Both the position numbers and the translations under genes were made by a program. Below are positions 9,801 through 18,952 of a stretch of 64,000 nucleotides of DNA, one piece after another. Positions within the stretch are counted from its first letter, which is position 1. Each line of letters opens with the position of its first letter. The stretch is taken from NCBI RefSeq assembly GCF_001541345.2, contig NZ_LMVL02000001.1, positions 930,001-994,000 of the forward strand, in the 5' to 3' direction. This DNA is from Gillisella vitis. Lineage in GTDB: Bacteria; Pseudomonadota; Alphaproteobacteria; Rhizobiales; Rhizobiaceae. The notes under the pieces are model-generated. The model was not told the DNA's origin. It worked only from the letters and a program-made list of their open reading frames with translations, and ran no database searches.

Positions 9801-10901
9801 ATGACGGCACAGATCGAAATCAGCAATGTCAGCAAGACCTACGGTGCCATGACCGTGCTGGATGGCTTGTCGCTGTCCATTCCGGCGCATGAATTCGTGG
9901 TTTTCCTTGGCCCGTCCGGCTGCGGAAAATCGACCTTGCTGCGGATGATCGCCGGGCTTGAAAGCGTCGATGAAGGCGAAATCAGCATCAATGGTGAGCG
10001 GATTGACGGACTGCCGCCCGGTCAGCGTGACGTGGCCATGGTGTTTCAATCCTATGCGCTTTATCCGCACATGACCGTGCGCCAGAACATGGCTTTCGGG
10101 CTTGAGAATATTCAGGTTTCCCGATCGGTTATAGATGCGCGCATTGCGGAAGCGGCGCGGATGCTGGAAATCGATCATCTGCTGGAGCGCAAGCCGGGGC
10201 AGCTTTCCGGCGGCCAGCGCCAGCGCGTGGCGATTGGCCGGGCAGTGGTAAAAGAGCCCAAGGCCTTTCTGTTCGATGAGCCGCTCTCCAATCTGGATGC
10301 GGCGTTGCGCACTCGCACCCGCATCGAGTTGGCGCAATTGCATCAGCGGCTGCGCTCGACGATGATTTTCGTCACCCATGATCAGACCGAAGCCATGACG
10401 CTGGCCGACAGGATCGTGGTGATGAACAATCGTCGCATCGAGCAGATCGGCACGCCGATGCAGATCTATGAGCGCCCGGCAACCCGCTTCGTGGCGGGTT
10501 TCGTCGGGGCGCCAGCGATGAATTTTCTCGATGTCACGGGGCTTACCCCCGGCAGATCCGGCATGATCGCCACCTGCGGCCAGAGCCTGCGCATCGAAAC
10601 CCATATCGATCCGGCAAATGCGGCTTCGGCGGTTACGCTCGGTATTCGCGCCGAGGCGGTTCACATTACGCCTCCTGAGGATGGCGACATCGATGGCACT
10701 ATTGATGTGCTGGAGCGTCTGGGTGATCGGACACTGATCTATACGCGAGTGGCGGATGGGCAGAATGTGGTGGCTGCAACGGCGGGTCAGACGCGCCTGA
10801 AAATCGGCGATCGGATTGGCCTTGGTTTCGACGGCGAAAAAGCCCATCTGTTCGATGCGGATGGCACCGCCCGGCATGGGGAGGCGCTCTCCGATGGCTG
10901 A
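9801..10901 (+). CDS. Sugar ABC transporter ATP-binding protein (UgpC/MsmK type)
   Basis: A 366-residue CUT1-type ATPase. Walker A 'GPSGCGKST', Q-loop 'MVFQSYALYPHMTV', signature 'LSGGQRQRVAIGRA', Walker B 'FLFDEPLSNLD' and H-loop 'FVTHDQTEAMTL' are all intact, and a C-terminal TOBE region of about 120 residues follows. GGAGGAGGATAGCG precedes the start. Its stop overlaps the next permease start by 8 nt. By position it energises the arabino-oligosaccharide importer encoded by the next three genes. Confidence 0.93.
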   Translation: MTAQIEISNVSKTYGAMTVLDGLSLSIPAHEFVVFLGPSGCGKSTLLRMIAGLESVDEGEISINGERIDGLPPGQRDVAMVFQSYALYPHMTVRQNMAFGLENIQVSRSVIDARIAEAARMLEIDHLLERKPGQLSGGQRQRVAIGRAVVKEPKAFLFDEPLSNLDAALRTRTRIELAQLHQRLRSTMIFVTHDQTEAMTLADRIVVMNNRRIEQIGTPMQIYERPATRFVAGFVGAPAMNFLDVTGLTPGRSGMIATCGQSLRIETHIDPANAASAVTLGIRAEAVHITPPEDGDIDGTIDVLERLGDRTLIYTRVADGQNVVAATAGQTRLKIGDRIGLGFDGEKAHLFDADGTARHGEALSDG

Positions 10902-11829
10902 CCGTTCTTCTGTCCTGTCGGGTACGGGCCTGCGCCGCCGTTCGGCACCTGCATCGATGAGCATCCATGCTCCGCGCTGGAGTCATGCGCTATTTGTGGC
11001 ACCTTACCTGGCATTTTTCACTACGCTTCTGGTTTTTCCGCTGATCTGGGGCATTTGGCTGAGTTTTCATAAGGCCGATATGTTTTCGAGCGGGCGGTTC
11101 GTCGGCTTTGATAATTATCTACGGCTGTTTCGCGATACCGTTTTCATCCAGTCGATCTGGAATACATTCTATTTTGTGGCATTGACGGTGCCGACGCTGG
11201 CGGTGCTCGGGCTATTTCTGGCGCTGGCGCTCAACCGGCAGACGCGGACGGCGGCGGTTTTGCGAACCCTGTTCTTTGCCTCCTCGGTCTTGTCCGTCAC
11301 CATCGTTACCCTTGTCTGGCGGATTGTGTTCATTCCGCAAGTCGGCTTGCTCGCCACCATTTTCAGTTGGTTTGGCGCAACGGCGCCCGCCGCCCTGTCC
11401 GATCCCGATCTGGCGATGATCGCGATTGCTATCGCCACCGTCTGGTGGTGCCTTGGCCTGCCGATGATGCTGTTTCTATCGGCCTTGCAGCAGATTCCCG
11501 GCGATATCTATGAGGCGGCGGCGCTGGACAATGCCAGCCGCTGGCGGACGCTGACGGCCATCACCCTGCCGTCCATCAAACGCACCTTCCTCCTGGTGAT
11601 CGTCATTCAGATCGTCTTGCAATTCCAGCTGTTTGGCCAGGCGCTATTGATGACGCGGGGCGGGCCGAACAATGCCACCAGACCCATCGTTCTCTATATC
11701 TATGAGGTCACCTTCCGCCGCTGGGATCTCGGTCTTGGGGCCGCAGCCTCCGAAATCCTCTTCATTCTGATCCTGCTCGCCGCCATGGCGCAATATCTGA
11801 TCACCAGACGCAAGGGAGATGTGGCATGA
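10894..11829 (+). CDS. Sugar ABC transporter permease (MalF/UgpA type)
   Basis: A 311-residue inner-membrane protein with about six membrane segments, beginning near 'ALFVAPYLAFFTTLLVFPLIWGIWLSFH' and carrying the EAA loop 'DIYEAAALDNASRWRTLTAITLPSIK' at about residue 205. ATG 10894 overlaps the end of the ATPase gene and has GGGGAGG upstream; ATG 10957 is a weaker alternative. It pairs with the following permease (ATGA overlap) to form the channel of the predicted arabino-oligosaccharide importer. Confidence 0.92.
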   Translation: MADRSSVLSGTGLRRRSAPASMSIHAPRWSHALFVAPYLAFFTTLLVFPLIWGIWLSFHKADMFSSGRFVGFDNYLRLFRDTVFIQSIWNTFYFVALTVPTLAVLGLFLALALNRQTRTAAVLRTLFFASSVLSVTIVTLVWRIVFIPQVGLLATIFSWFGATAPAALSDPDLAMIAIAIATVWWCLGLPMMLFLSALQQIPGDIYEAAALDNASRWRTLTAITLPSIKRTFLLVIVIQIVLQFQLFGQALLMTRGGPNNATRPIVLYIYEVTFRRWDLGLGAAASEILFILILLAAMAQYLITRRKGDVA

Positions 11830-12668
11830 GCGGCTTTTCCTCTTCTCACAGCAGGCTTGGTGACCGGATCGTTCTTGGGCTGGTCGTGCTGTTATCCCTC
11901 GTGATGCTTTTGCCCATTCTCTGGGTAATCGGATTGTCGCTGAAGGAAAACAGTGTGCTGATGGCCGACCCCAATTCGGTGTTTCATCCGCCCTATATCG
12001 TCAGCAACTATCTCAATATCATCCAGACATCCTCGGTGTTTCGCTGGATTCTCAACAGCCTGATCGTTTCCATCAGCCTGACCATCGGCACGCTGATCCT
12101 GTCGTCGCTGGCTGGCTACGGCTTTGCCCGGCTGAATTTTCCAGGTCGGGACGTGTTGTTCGTGATCGTGCTGTTCGGGTTGGCGGTACCGGAGCAGGCG
12201 GTTCTGGTTGCCCGCCACCAGATTTTCAGCATGTTGAGCCTGCACAATACCTATCCGGGCCTTGTGTTGCCTGGCTTATCCAGCGCTTTCGGCGTCTTTC
12301 TGATGACGCAATATTTCCGGGCCATCCCGCGTGATCTGGATGAGGCGGCATTGCTGGACAATGCCAGCCGTCTGCGGATCTTCTGGAAGGTGCTTTTGCC
12401 TCTGACGCTGCCCGCCCAGGCAACGCTTGGCATTTTCACGTTTCTGGCGTCATGGAACGACTATTTCTGGCCGCTGATCTCCGCGTCAAGGAAGGACATG
12501 TATACGCTGACGGTCGGCCTTGCCTCGACCCAGACCAATTTCGGCCAGTCGGAAGGCCTGGGCTTTCTGATGGCGCAGGCGGTGTTCGCTGGAGCGCCTA
12601 TTCTGATCATCTATTTGTTTTTCCAGAAATATATCGTCACGGCGGTGTCGGGGGCAGCCGTTCGGTAG
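11826..12668 (+). CDS. Sugar ABC transporter permease (MalG/UgpE type)
   Basis: A 280-residue inner-membrane permease with the MalG-type layout: a first helix at residues about 15-37, 'VSISLTIGTLILSSLAGYGFARLNFPGRD' and the EAA loop 'DLDEAALLDNASRLRIFWKVLLPLTLPA' near residue 170. It starts within the stop of the previous gene (ATGA). The binding-protein gene follows after 42 nt, an unusual last place for it in a CUT1 operon. Confidence 0.92.
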   Translation: MSGFSSSHSRLGDRIVLGLVVLLSLVMLLPILWVIGLSLKENSVLMADPNSVFHPPYIVSNYLNIIQTSSVFRWILNSLIVSISLTIGTLILSSLAGYGFARLNFPGRDVLFVIVLFGLAVPEQAVLVARHQIFSMLSLHNTYPGLVLPGLSSAFGVFLMTQYFRAIPRDLDEAALLDNASRLRIFWKVLLPLTLPAQATLGIFTFLASWNDYFWPLISASRKDMYTLTVGLASTQTNFGQSEGLGFLMAQAVFAGAPILIIYLFFQKYIVTAVSGAAVR

Positions 12669-12710
12669 CGTTTGCACTGACATTACAAGAAACACGTGGG
12701 AGGAGAGACC

Positions 12711-14057
12711 ATGAAAGCCAAGCCAGTCAAATCAAGGATCATGAAACTGATGCGCACCGCCATTCCGGTGGTGGCACTGATGACTGCTCATGCCGCCTTT
12801 GCGGCGGAGCCGGTGGAACTGAACGTCCAAAGGTTCTTTGGCGCCTGCGATGCCGAATATGGCAGCAATACAGACGTCAGCAAATCGGTCGGCGAATGTG
12901 GAATCATGACCTCGCTGATCAACAAGTTCAACGCCGACAACCCGGATATCCATGTCTCGGTGGCGACGGTGGAATGGCCGGGTTATGACCAGCTCAACGC
13001 ACAATTTGCCTCCAACGATCCGCCTGACATCGTCACGATCCATGAATCGGCCCTGTCGGATTATCAGTCCAAAAACCTGATCATGCCGCTGGACGAGCTT
13101 TTGGCCACGCAAGGCATCAAGCCAGACACCTTTACCGAGGCGGCGCGGCAGGGGGCGACCAAGGACGGCAAGTTCTACGGATTGCCGATCGACAGCTGGA
13201 CCATGCTCTACCATATCAATATGGACCTGTTCAAACAGGCAGGTCTCGTCAATGCCGATGGTACGCCGATCCTGCCGAAATCCCCGGAAGAGCTTCTGTC
13301 CCAGGCCGAACAGTTCAAGCAGAAGACCGGCAAGCCTTATTTCGTGCAGAATCTTGCCAATGAGACGGCGCTCTATATGCGCAATCTCTATACTTATCTT
13401 TTCCAGCAAAACTCCGATTTCTTCGCCGATCCGACCCATATCAAGCTCGACACGCCTGAGGCCAAACGGGTGGTGGAGATGTACAAGACCATCTACGCCA
13501 AGGGCTATACCACGAAGGACATGGATTACGGCGCATCGATCACTGCCTTTCTGGCCGGTGCGGGCGGTGTTCATCTGAACGGCACCTGGATGATCGGCGA
13601 TTACAATGCCTCGGCTGCCAAACCGGGCACGGCGCTGAACAAGGGCGGTTATGCCGTTTATCCCTATCCTCAGCTGTTTTCCGGCGACCACGCGCAGTTT
13701 GCCGATGGTCATACCTGGGCTGTTTCCGTCAAGGACCGGACACCCGAGCAGACCAAGGCCGTGGCGCGGTTCCTGAAATTCTTCGTCGACAATGATTTCG
13801 ATTGGTCGCGCACCGGCCACCTGCCATCCGTGCAGGCTGTGCTGACCTCGGATGCCTTTAAGGCCCTGCCGCATCGCGATACCGTGTCTGACATCGCCCA
13901 GCTTGGACGGCCATTGCCATCGCAAGTGCAACGCCAGTTTCCGATCCAGGATATTATTGGTGAAGAAATGAGCGCTGCGGTGACTGGTCAGAAGGATGTC
14001 GATGCGGCTTTGAAGGATGCTCAAAGGCGCGTGAATGACCTGCTTGGCAACCTGTAA
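12711..14057 (+). CDS. Extracellular solute-binding protein, family 1 (predicted arabino-oligosaccharide binder)
   Basis: A 448-residue periplasmic protein. The long basic signal region MKAKPVKSRIMKLMRTAIPVV... ends at an AFA-A cleavage site near residue 29. Family-1 features include 'VATVEWPGYDQLNAQFASNDPPDIVTIHES', 'GKFYGLPIDSWTMLYHINMDLF' and 'GTWMIGDYN'. Cys residues at 'FFGACDAEYG...VGECGIMT' may form a disulfide near the binding cleft. GGAGGAGAG precedes ATG 12711. It ends the abfA operon and is followed by a strong hairpin terminator. Substrate identity rests on the co-transcribed arabinofuranosidase. Confidence 0.9.
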   Translation: MKAKPVKSRIMKLMRTAIPVVALMTAHAAFAAEPVELNVQRFFGACDAEYGSNTDVSKSVGECGIMTSLINKFNADNPDIHVSVATVEWPGYDQLNAQFASNDPPDIVTIHESALSDYQSKNLIMPLDELLATQGIKPDTFTEAARQGATKDGKFYGLPIDSWTMLYHINMDLFKQAGLVNADGTPILPKSPEELLSQAEQFKQKTGKPYFVQNLANETALYMRNLYTYLFQQNSDFFADPTHIKLDTPEAKRVVEMYKTIYAKGYTTKDMDYGASITAFLAGAGGVHLNGTWMIGDYNASAAKPGTALNKGGYAVYPYPQLFSGDHAQFADGHTWAVSVKDRTPEQTKAVARFLKFFVDNDFDWSRTGHLPSVQAVLTSDAFKALPHRDTVSDIAQLGRPLPSQVQRQFPIQDIIGEEMSAAVTGQKDVDAALKDAQRRVNDLLGNL

Positions 14058-14065
14058 TAATAAAA

Positions 14066-14095
14066 CCGCCCAAAGCCCCAGCAGGCTTTGGGCGG
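14066..14095. terminator. Bidirectional intrinsic terminator
   Basis: A perfect 12-bp stem, CCGCCCAAAGCC (14066-14077) with GGCTTTGGGCGG (14084-14095) and loop CCAGCA. T-rich tracts follow on both strands (TATTTT rightwards; TTTTATTATT leftwards). It separates the convergent abfA-importer operon and ribH2. Confidence 0.9.
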
Positions 14096-14102
14096 CGATA
14101 TT

Positions 14103-14597
<495 letters not shown>

Positions 14598-14711
14598 TCA
14601 GCCAAACGGAGTTGGCTGGAACACCGCACGGAGGCGGCAAATTTTCCCTTGGGCGAACAGCAGGGCACACCCGTTCAGGAGACGGAGCTCCGCTGGGGTA
14701 TTTCCTGCATG

Positions 14712-14848
14712 CTCTCTTCCATCCGGACTATACCGTCGGCTCCGGCATCTCACCGGATCTGCTGACCTCCCAGGTTGCCCTGAAAGCGCTCGCGGGCTCC
14801 GGGCAAGCCCGATACCGCCGGTGGGGAATTTCACCCCGCCCTGAGAAC
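14712..14848 (-). promoter_or_regulatory. FMN riboswitch (RFN element) controlling ribH2
   Basis: Read on the minus strand this is a textbook RFN element: 5' TTCTCAGGGCGGGGTGAAAT, then TCCCCACCGGCGGTA, AGCCCGCGAGCG, GGTCAGCAGATCCGGTGAGA, GCCGGAGCCGACGGTATAGT and 3' CCGGATGGAAGAGA. The outer P1 strands (ctctCttccatccgg / ctgagaac on the plus strand) bound the aptamer. A leader of about 130 nt then leads to ribH2. It contains a small hairpin, AGCCAA/TTGGCT (plus-strand 14600-14617), just before the AAAGG ribosome site, which could serve as a translational expression platform. The platform assignment is inference. Confidence 0.95.
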
Positions 14849-14898
14849 AGTTATAACATAGAATTGAAATTGCAGAAATTGCAAGGCCGTTTTTCTCA

Positions 14899-15810
14899 TT
14901 ATTCGGTAGGTTGGCGTCTGTCGTCTGCGGTTTCTTCCAATATCCAGTCTCGAAATGCTTGCAAAGGCGGGTGTGAACCACGTTCATTCGGCCAGACAAG
15001 ATAATAGGCCTCGGTGCTTTGCATCGGCCGGTCGATGGCCTTGACGAGACGACCAGAGGCCATTTCCTCTTCGATCAGGAATTCAGGCAGCAGCGCGACG
15101 CCAAGCCCTGCCATCGCGGCTTGAGCGGCTGTTGCAAACTGGTCAAACAACATGCCGCGCACCTGGTCCGATTGCACGTCATTGCTGGCCAGCCAGCGTT
15201 CCCAGGCGTCGGGGCGGGTGGTGAGGTGGAGAAGAGGGGCCTGGCGCAGATCCAGCGGGGTCTGAAACCGGTAGGTGTCGCGCAGCTCAGGGCTACAGGC
15301 TGGAATGACGGTTTCAGAGCGCAGCAGCGACATTTCCGCCCCCTGCCAATCGGCCAGACCGAAGTGGATGGCAGCGTCGACCGGCTCCAGCCGAAAATCG
15401 AAATAGGAAAGCTTGGTGACGAGATTGATGGTGATGCCGGGATGACGGCTGAGAAATCCCGGCAGGCGCGGGGCCAACCATCGGGTGCCGAAGGTGGGCA
15501 GAATGGCGAGATTGAGCGTCCCTCCGAACGGATTGGCCTTCAGCGTCAGCGACGCGGTGCTGATGATCCGCAGCGCATCGCGGATTTCGCGGGCATAGAT
15601 ATTGCCACCTGCCGTCAGCCGGATCGTCTGGCGTTCGCGGTGAAACAGCTCGACACCAAGCTGCTCTTCCAGCGCCTTGATCTGCCGGCTGACCGCGCTT
15701 TGCGTCAAGCTCAATTCCCGCGCTGCCGCCGTGACGCTGCCGGTGCGGGCCGCCGCCTCAAAAGCCGAAAGAAGATGCAGGGAGGGCAGGAAACGGCGGG
15801 GACTTTGCAT
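14899..15810 (-). CDS. LysR-family transcriptional regulator (GcvA-like)
   Basis: A 303-residue LysR regulator. The N-terminal HTH is 'LHLLSAFEAAARTGSVTAAARELSLTQSAVSRQIKALEEQLGVELFHRERQTIRLTAGG'; the rest is a two-lobed effector domain ('LNLAILPTFGTRWLAPRLPGFLSRHPGITINL'). The ATG at 15810 has GGAG at -8 and gives the normal LysR length; upstream in-frame starts (15825, 15951) are less supported. It is divergent from the amaA-amaB pair across 214 bp and is its probable regulator, with pipecolate or a lysine breakdown product as likely effector. It ends 50 nt from the 5' edge of the FMN aptamer. Confidence 0.85.
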   Translation of the reverse strand: MQSPRRFLPSLHLLSAFEAAARTGSVTAAARELSLTQSAVSRQIKALEEQLGVELFHRERQTIRLTAGGNIYAREIRDALRIISTASLTLKANPFGGTLNLAILPTFGTRWLAPRLPGFLSRHPGITINLVTKLSYFDFRLEPVDAAIHFGLADWQGAEMSLLRSETVIPACSPELRDTYRFQTPLDLRQAPLLHLTTRPDAWERWLASNDVQSDQVRGMLFDQFATAAQAAMAGLGVALLPEFLIEEEMASGRLVKAIDRPMQSTEAYYLVWPNERGSHPPLQAFRDWILEETADDRRQPTE

Positions 15811-16024
15811 GGAGGCTCCGGGCATAAACCAGATCAGACGGGACTGGTGAGATCTTCCTCTATAGGCGGTCTTTTGCCTGAGGTCATTCCATTTGGGAAA
15901 GAACTCTTGCAGAAACATCGATAATTGCGCACTGGCGGACTGGTTCAGCACTTGCTAGTGTTTTGCGAAATAGTCGCTGCCGTTTGCCCGGCTTCCGGTT
16001 CGGTTGCGATATAAGGGAACTGTC

Positions 16025-17308
16025 ATGCAGGGGAATCCAAGATCGCATGGGCTATGGGAGCGAACCGCGCCATCGCCGCCGCCCACATCGGTGCTCACCG
16101 ACCACTTGATTGCCGATGTCGTTGTGGTCGGTGGTGGCTATACCGGCCTATCCGCCGCCTTGCATCTGGCCGAGGCCGGGGTTTCTGTCGTGTTGCTGGA
16201 AGCGGTCGAGATCGGCTTTGGCGGCGCGGGCCGCAATGTCGGGTTGATCAATGGCGGCATGTGGGTGATGCCGGACGACGTGCCCAAGGTGCTTGGCCCC
16301 GTGCATGGAGAGCGGGCGCTGAAGCAATTGGGCGAAGCACCGCTCTTGGTGCGCGAGACAATCGAAAAACACGGTATTGCTTGCGAGTTGGAAACCAATG
16401 GCACGCTGCATCTGGCCGTCGGCAGCGCCGGGCTGGAGGAATTGCAGAACCGTCATCGGCAATGGGTGGCGCGCGGTGCGCCGGTGGAGCTTTTGTCTGC
16501 CGAGGAAACGGCATTTCGCGTCGGAAGCACTGCCTATGCAGGTTCGCTATTCGATCCCCGGGCGGGAACTCTGCAACCGCTTGCCTATGCACGGGGCCTT
16601 GCTGCTGCGGCCATTCGTGCTGGTGTGCGGATTTTCACCGGCAGTCCGGTGGTGGAAACCGAGCGGGAAGGCGAAAGCTGGGTGGTCAAGACCGCCTCCG
16701 GCCATGTCTCCTGCCGCTGGATCATCGTGTCCACCGATGCTTATTCCACCGGTCCCTGGAAAAGCGTGCGGGAAGAGCAGATGCATCTTCCCTATTTCAA
16801 TTTCGCCACCGTACCGCTTGGAGAAAATTTGCGCCGCTCCTTGCTTGCGAACCGCGAGGGATGTTGGGATACCAGGGAAATTCTGTCGTCCTTCCGCATG
16901 GATCAGGCCGGCCGGCTGGTGTTTGGAAGCGTCGGCGCGTTGCGCAATGGCGGAGCTGCGGTGCATCGCGCCTGGGCCAAGCGCAGCCTGAAGCGGTTGT
17001 TTCCGCAATTGGGCGATGTCGAGTTCGAGACGGAATGGTATGGCAAGATCGGCATGACCAGCGATGCCGTGCCGCGCTTCCACCGCTTTGCCAAGCGGGT
17101 TGTCGGCTTTAGCGGCTATAATGGCCGTGGCATTGCGCCCGGCACGTCTTTCGGGCGGACATTGGCGCAATTGGTTCTGGGCGAGATCGGCGAGGCGGAT
17201 CTGCCCTTGCCGCTATCCGAGCCGGAGACCATTGCGTTGCGCACGGTCAAGGAAATCTATTACGAAGCCGGTGCGCAAATCGCTCATCTGGCGGATAGCC
17301 GGTTCTGA
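16025..17308 (+). CDS. amaA: FAD-dependent amine/amino acid oxidase, probable L-pipecolate oxidase
   Basis: A 427-residue DAO-family flavoenzyme. The dinucleotide fold is 'IADVVVVGGGYTGLSAALHLAEAGVSVVLLEA'; 'EIGFGGAGRNVGLINGGMWV' and the C-terminal 'FSGYNGRGIAPGTSFGRTLAQLVLGE' complete the FAD site. Similar enzymes oxidise gamma-glutamylputrescine, glycine-type secondary amines or pipecolate. The next gene (59 nt downstream) encodes an AmaB-like aminoadipate semialdehyde dehydrogenase, which favours AmaA, L-pipecolate oxidase of D-lysine/pipecolate catabolism as in Pseudomonas putida. AAGGGAA precedes ATG 16025; a TTG at 16004 is a poor start. The family is firm, the exact substrate less so. 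Confidence 0.65.
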   Translation: MQGNPRSHGLWERTAPSPPPTSVLTDHLIADVVVVGGGYTGLSAALHLAEAGVSVVLLEAVEIGFGGAGRNVGLINGGMWVMPDDVPKVLGPVHGERALKQLGEAPLLVRETIEKHGIACELETNGTLHLAVGSAGLEELQNRHRQWVARGAPVELLSAEETAFRVGSTAYAGSLFDPRAGTLQPLAYARGLAAAAIRAGVRIFTGSPVVETEREGESWVVKTASGHVSCRWIIVSTDAYSTGPWKSVREEQMHLPYFNFATVPLGENLRRSLLANREGCWDTREILSSFRMDQAGRLVFGSVGALRNGGAAVHRAWAKRSLKRLFPQLGDVEFETEWYGKIGMTSDAVPRFHRFAKRVVGFSGYNGRGIAPGTSFGRTLAQLVLGEIGEADLPLPLSEPETIALRTVKEIYYEAGAQIAHLADSRF

Positions 17309-17367
17309 TCTGGCCGCCACTCAACACCATTCACATACAAACGACGTTTCAAGGAAAGATCATATCG

Positions 17368-18903
17368 ATGTCGAAACTCAACCTGCCTGCCGATGTATCG
17401 CGCATTCTCGCAAATCTCGGTGTTTCCGCCGGGACTTTGTCGGGCGGTTCGCTGGCGGTCACGTCGCCTGTCGATGGCAGCACGCTTGCCACGCTTTCAA
17501 CGGTGTCCAGCGATGAGGCAAGCAAGGCCATCGACAACGCCCATGCCGCTTTCTTAGCGTGGCGCCTGGTGCCAGCCCCCAAACGTGGCGAATTGGTGCG
17601 TTTGCTGGGCGACGAATTGCGGGCGCATAAGGACGATCTCGGTCGTCTTGTGTCCATTGAGGTTGGCAAGGTCACCTCCGAAGGGCTTGGCGAAGTGCAG
17701 GAAATGATCGACATCTGCGATTTCGCGGTCGGCCTGTCGCGTCAGCTTTACGGCCTGACCATCGCCACCGAACGCAGCGAACACCGGATGATGGAAACCT
17801 GGCATCCCCTCGGCGTCACCGGTATTATCTCAGCCTTCAATTTCCCGGTTGCGGTCTGGTGCTGGAATGCGGCGCTGGCGCTGGTGTGCGGCAATTCGAC
17901 CGTCTGGAAGCCCTCGGAAAAGACGCCGATTACCGCCCTTGCCACCCAGGCGATTTTTGAAAAAGCGGTTCGCCGTTATGTGGCCGCTGGCGGCAGCGCG
18001 CCGGACGGGCTTTCAACCGTGCTGATCGGTGAGCGCGCCATTGGCGAAGTGCTGGTGGATCATCCGAAAGTGCCACTGGTTTCGGCCACCGGTTCGACAG
18101 CCATGGGCCGGGCGGTCGGTCCGCGTCTGGCAGCCCGATTTGCCCGCTCTATCCTGGAATTGGGTGGCAATAACGCCGCCATCGTCGGCCCGACCGCCGA
18201 TCTCGATCTGACCCTGCGCGGCGTCGCCTTTGCCGCCATGGGCACGGCTGGCCAGCGCTGCACAACGCTTCGCCGCCTGTTCGTGCATGACAGCGTTTAC
18301 GACACGCTGGTTCCCCGGCTGATCAAGGCCTATGGCTCCGTCACTATCGGCAATCCGCTGGAGACCGGCACGCTGGTTGGACCATTGATTGATGGCCGCG
18401 CTTATGAGGCGATGCAAACGGCGCTGGCTGCGGCAAAGGCCGCTGGCGGCGTGGTGCATGGCGGCATGCGCGTGCGGGAAGAAGAGGCTGCCTCTGCCTA
18501 TTACGTGCGCCCCGCCCTGGTTGAAATGCCCTCCCAGACCGGTCCGGTGAAGGATGAAACCTTTGCGCCGATCCTCTATGTGATCCGCTACAGCGATTTT
18601 GATGCCGCATTGGCGCTGAATAACGACGTGCCGCAGGGCCTGTCCTCGTCGATCTTCACCAACGACCTGCGCGAGGCTGAGGCTTTTCTGTCGGATCGCG
18701 GTTCCGATTGCGGCATTGCCAATGTCAATATCGGCCCGTCCGGTGCTGAAATCGGCGGCGCTTTCGGGGGCGAGAAGGAAACCGGTGGCGGACGCGAATC
18801 CGGCTCTGATGCCTGGAAAGCCTATATGCGCCGCGCCACCAACACGGTGAATTTCGGACGCTCGCTGCCCTTGGCCCAGGGCGTGAAATTCGACGTCGAG
18901 TAG
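17368..18903 (+). CDS. amaB: L-2-aminoadipate-6-semialdehyde dehydrogenase (ALDH7/antiquitin type)
   Basis: A 511-residue NAD(P)-dependent aldehyde dehydrogenase of the ALDH7 class. It is expected to oxidise L-2-aminoadipate semialdehyde (in equilibrium with piperideine-6-carboxylate) to 2-aminoadipate. Hallmarks are 'GVTGIISAFNFPVAVWCWNAALALVCGNSTVWKPS' (cofactor site), Glu264 in 'ILELGGNN', catalytic Cys298 in 'GTAGQRCTTLRRLF' and C-terminal 'IGGAFGGEKETGGGRESGSD'. AAGGAAAG precedes the start. It forms an operon with the preceding pipecolate oxidase candidate and ends at a GC-rich hairpin. ALDH7 in bacteria is also linked to betaine-aldehyde-like substrates, but the pairing supports lysine/pipecolate degradation. 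Confidence 0.8.
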   Translation: MSKLNLPADVSRILANLGVSAGTLSGGSLAVTSPVDGSTLATLSTVSSDEASKAIDNAHAAFLAWRLVPAPKRGELVRLLGDELRAHKDDLGRLVSIEVGKVTSEGLGEVQEMIDICDFAVGLSRQLYGLTIATERSEHRMMETWHPLGVTGIISAFNFPVAVWCWNAALALVCGNSTVWKPSEKTPITALATQAIFEKAVRRYVAAGGSAPDGLSTVLIGERAIGEVLVDHPKVPLVSATGSTAMGRAVGPRLAARFARSILELGGNNAAIVGPTADLDLTLRGVAFAAMGTAGQRCTTLRRLFVHDSVYDTLVPRLIKAYGSVTIGNPLETGTLVGPLIDGRAYEAMQTALAAAKAAGGVVHGGMRVREEEAASAYYVRPALVEMPSQTGPVKDETFAPILYVIRYSDFDAALALNNDVPQGLSSSIFTNDLREAEAFLSDRGSDCGIANVNIGPSGAEIGGAFGGEKETGGGRESGSDAWKAYMRRATNTVNFGRSLPLAQGVKFDVE

Positions 18904-18914
18904 TCAGTCGTTGC

Positions 18915-18942
18915 CATCCCCCCGGCGGTAACCGGGGGGATG
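18915..18942. terminator. Intrinsic terminator between amaB and the convergent dehydrogenase
   Basis: An 11-bp perfect stem CATCCCCCCGG (18915-18925) / CCGGGGGGATG (18932-18942) with a 6-nt loop, 11 nt after the amaB stop and followed by TTT. It lies between convergent genes and may act on both strands. Confidence 0.85.
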
Positions 18943-18952
18943 TTTGAGGCCG

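Noticed and set aside
12732..14024. A 430-codon minus-strand open frame opposite the arabinoside binding protein
   Set aside because: Antisense shadow; the plus-strand gene has signal peptide, operon position and ribosome site.
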